From positions 1 through 40,040 of the forward strand of contig JAKFUT010000033.1 in assembly GCA_021732565.1 (NCBI GenBank): a stretch of 40,040 nt of DNA, read 5' to 3'. The notes beneath the pieces were generated by a model. That model was not told the DNA's origin. It saw nothing but the letters and a program-made list of their open reading frames with translations, and ran no database searches. Shown here one piece after another: positions 38,378-40,040 of this stretch. Made by a program: the position numbers and the translations under genes. The stretch comes from Candidatus Obscuribacterales bacterium. GTDB lineage: Bacteria > Cyanobacteriota > Vampirovibrionia > Obscuribacterales > Obscuribacteraceae. Position 1 is the stretch's first letter. Each line of letters starts with the position of its first letter.

Positions 38378-39046
38378 TTGTCAAAAATTCTTGTGGTCGA
38401 AGACGATAAGGACACTCTTGCAACTCTCTCCTTGTTGTTGCGGGCTGACCATCACACCGTTGACGAGGTGGCGGAGGGGGAGTCGGCCGAACAATATCTC
38501 GACCGATTTACCTATGATTTAGTGGTGCTGGATTGGGAATTGCCAGGGGTTACCGGGGTCGAGCTGGTCAGGCGAATGCGGATAAGAGGGTGTCGAACAC
38601 CAGTATTAATGTTGACCGGACGAGGTGCCACTGCCGATAAGGTAGAAGGGCTGGATACGGGAGCCGACGGTTACTTGACCAAACCACTGGAAGCCGATGT
38701 TCTGAGAGCAGCAATTAGGGCCCTGCTCAGGAGAACACCTGAATCGGCGGACGCGGCTCTAACATTCAAAGATCTCCAACTCGTGCCAGAACAATGCCTA
38801 TTGCGATGCGACGAAAAGTCGACATTATTGTCAGCAACAGAATATGAAGTAGCAAGGCTACTCTTTGAGAATAGTAATCGGGTTGTATCACCTCTTGAGT
38901 TCAGCGCCAAAATCTGGGGCGAGTCGTCCAAGAGTGTGGCAGCGAACATCAGGACTCGTCTGAGCCGATTGCGCGACAAGTTTTTGGAAGTGGGCTCCAC
39001 CGTTCGAATAGTGGGGGTTAAGGGGTTCGGTTACCGGTTGGATTGA
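38378..39046 (+). CDS. OmpR/PhoB-family response regulator
   Basis: 222 aa, TTG 38378 with GGAG 7 nt upstream; an earlier in-frame TTG (38357) lacks a site. The receiver domain (1-115) has KILVVEDDKD (acidic pocket), VVLDWELPG with phospho-acceptor Asp52, VLMLTGRG (Thr switch) and GYLTKPLE (Lys switch). The C-terminal winged helix (about 130-222) has the OmpR-type LSATEYEVARLLFENSNRVVS, ANIRTRLSRLRDKF and IVGVKGFGYRL. It is phosphorylated by a histidine kinase that is not in this window, so it is an orphan here. It is closely similar in its receiver to the fragment at 18596-18787. Confidence 0.93.
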   Translation: MSKILVVEDDKDTLATLSLLLRADHHTVDEVAEGESAEQYLDRFTYDLVVLDWELPGVTGVELVRRMRIRGCRTPVLMLTGRGATADKVEGLDTGADGYLTKPLEADVLRAAIRALLRRTPESADAALTFKDLQLVPEQCLLRCDEKSTLLSATEYEVARLLFENSNRVVSPLEFSAKIWGESSKSVAANIRTRLSRLRDKFLEVGSTVRIVGVKGFGYRLD

Positions 39047-39072
39047 GTGGGGTTGACACTCTCAAGACGATA

Positions 39073-39118
39073 ACAGGCGTGACCACCGCGAAACGTATTC
39101 ACGCCTGTAGGCTTTTTT
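39073..39118 (+). terminator. Rho-independent terminator after the response regulator
   Basis: A 10-bp perfect stem (ACAGGCGTGA at 39073-39082, TCACGCCTGT at 39099-39108) with a 16-nt loop is followed by AGGCTTTTTT. It shares bases with a longer-range inverted repeat (39064-39076 with 39163-39175). Confidence 0.8.
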
Positions 39119-39282
39119 GCTGGAGGAAATGTTGAGAGCCCGTCATGGGGGCCGAAGTTGAGCTGTTATCGTCTTTTGTGTTTGGTCCGGGTCATTTCAA
39201 CTGCCGGCTGAACGTCATCTATGAGGCGTTCAGCGTCTGAGCAGGAGCATTCTTACCCCAAAAAGCGCACGCTGTAGCGGGG

Positions 39283-40040
39283 CTATTTGGTTTCTACTTT
39301 GTGCTCGTCGCCGTGTCCTTCGCCGTGTCCTTCTCCATGTTCGCCATGTCCTTCGCCATGGTGTCCCTCTCTGCGCATGTGTCCGCCATGGCGCCCTCCC
39401 CGGTCACCACGTCCGCATGCACCGCCGCCGCATCCTCCGCCGACGCTGCGTTGAAGAAAGTTGTGACGCATCTCCTTTCGCTGCTCAGGTGTGAATGCCG
39501 ACATTACGGCAATGCGTTGCTCTAACTTTAGCTGGGCGATTTCTCCGGTTAGTCCGTTGATGCGACTCTGGATACTCTGAAGCTTCTTTGTGTCCAGATC
39601 GCCTTCTACCATCATGGCATCTCGAAGGGAACGGCTTTGTGAGTGTAACTCCAGCAATTTCGCACCGACTTTATCTTGAAAAGCTTCCTTGGCACGGTAA
39701 ATCTTCTCAAGTTGTTCATCTGTCAAATTTGCGTCGGGTAGACCGCCCGGCCCACCCGGTCCGAAACCAAATCCTCCGCCCCCGCGATGAGCCATCATGA
39801 GTCCTTCCGGACCACCAGGACCCGGCATTGGCATCGCACCCGGCGGGCGAGGCCCCGCAGCCTCAAACACGGGTCCACCTTCCGGACCGCCTGGCCCTTC
39901 AGGACCACCTTCGCCAAGGAATCCGTCAACTCCATCCATTATTTCCGTTTCGATACCAGGAGCAGGACCCTCAATCTGCGCTAGCGCTGCCCCGGTCATG
40001 GTGAACCACAAACCAAGCGCAACAGCGAAAGCAAAATTCC
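39283..40040 (-). CDS. Spy/CpxP-like LTxxQ protein with Gly/Pro-rich and His-rich regions (5' end cut by window edge)
   Basis: At least 252 aa; the start lies beyond the right edge. The visible N-terminus (NFAFAVALGLWFTMTGAALAQ) is the end of a signal peptide, so an internal TTG at 40011 is not the real start. A Gly/Pro-rich stretch (GGPEGPGGPEGGP...) is followed by a helical core with LTDEQLEKI and FTPEQRKEM, the LTxxQ motifs of the Spy/CpxP/CnrX periplasmic family. The C-terminus is GGGCGGGACGRG and then about 35 residues rich in His, Gly and Glu (HHGEGHGEHGEGHGEGHGDEH), suited to binding Ni, Co, Cu or Zn. A periplasmic metal sensor or chaperone is likely. Confidence 0.8.
   Translation of the reverse strand, partial: NFAFAVALGLWFTMTGAALAQIEGPAPGIETEIMDGVDGFLGEGGPEGPGGPEGGPVFEAAGPRPPGAMPMPGPGGPEGLMMAHRGGGGFGFGPGGPGGLPDANLTDEQLEKIYRAKEAFQDKVGAKLLELHSQSRSLRDAMMVEGDLDTKKLQSIQSRINGLTGEIAQLKLEQRIAVMSAFTPEQRKEMRHNFLQRSVGGGCGGGACGRGDRGGRHGGHMRREGHHGEGHGEHGEGHGEGHGDEHKVETK

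Noticed and set aside
1-40040. CRISPR arrays, tRNA or rRNA genes, insertion sequences
   Set aside because: No regularly spaced repeats, no cloverleaf with a CCA-type end, and no transposase motifs or terminal inverted repeats with target duplications were found by eye.

Overview
The window is about 40 kb of bacterial chromosome of moderate GC with long intergenic gaps. It carries very large, partly unrecognisable proteins, three Ser/Thr protein kinases (one fused to a TPR-like region), a SufR-like Fe-S regulator beside a 7Fe-type ferredoxin, a CPBP protease, OmpR-type regulators and a Gly/His-rich Spy-like protein. This mix suggests a non-photosynthetic relative of cyanobacteria (Melainabacteria/Vampirovibrionia, possibly Obscuribacterales). 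That is an inference from gene style only: there is no rRNA gene here, and the one universal gene (asnS) was not placed in a tree.

Left part (about 0.5-18.6 kb). A giant gene on the minus strand (574-9636, about 3020 aa) encodes a helical solenoid, an array of about 11 imperfect ~36-residue repeats, a coiled-coil stretch, a hydrophobic hairpin, a zinc-peptidase-like HExxH domain and a C-terminal FHA-like fold. Facing away from it on the plus strand are a secreted TPR protein, a 942-aa protein with a C39/papain-like Cys-His-Asp peptidase domain, an exported right-handed beta-helix protein ending in a clear terminator, and a 514-aa protein with RHS/YD-like beta repeats. This is the accessory and most novel-looking part of the window.

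Middle part (18.6-30.7 kb). A response-regulator fragment cut off just after its phospho-acceptor Asp is followed by a CPBP-family membrane protease and a ferredoxin, all on the minus strand. Divergent from the ferredoxin is a SufR-like regulator whose upstream palindrome encloses a -10-like hexamer. Next come an overlapping ABC ATPase, ABC permease and thioredoxin-like trio. Two paralogous membrane-anchored Ser/Thr kinases lie in tandem on the minus strand, one with DFN in place of DFG. After a small unknown protein there is a minus-strand set: L-serine dehydratase, a PsbP/DUF1795-like secreted protein, and a remnant of a subtilisin-like protease that has lost its catalytic serine.

Right part (30.7-40 kb). 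This holds an O-methyltransferase, asparaginyl-tRNA synthetase, a 1055-aa kinase with a TPR-like C-terminal region, a DUF4184 membrane protein, an OmpR-family response regulator with palindromic repeats upstream, a structured convergent intergenic region with a terminator, and a Gly/His-rich LTxxQ (Spy/CpxP-like) protein that runs off the right edge.

Starts were set by Shine-Dalgarno spacing where visible; several genes use TTG or GTG. All functional calls come from reading motifs by eye, with no database search.
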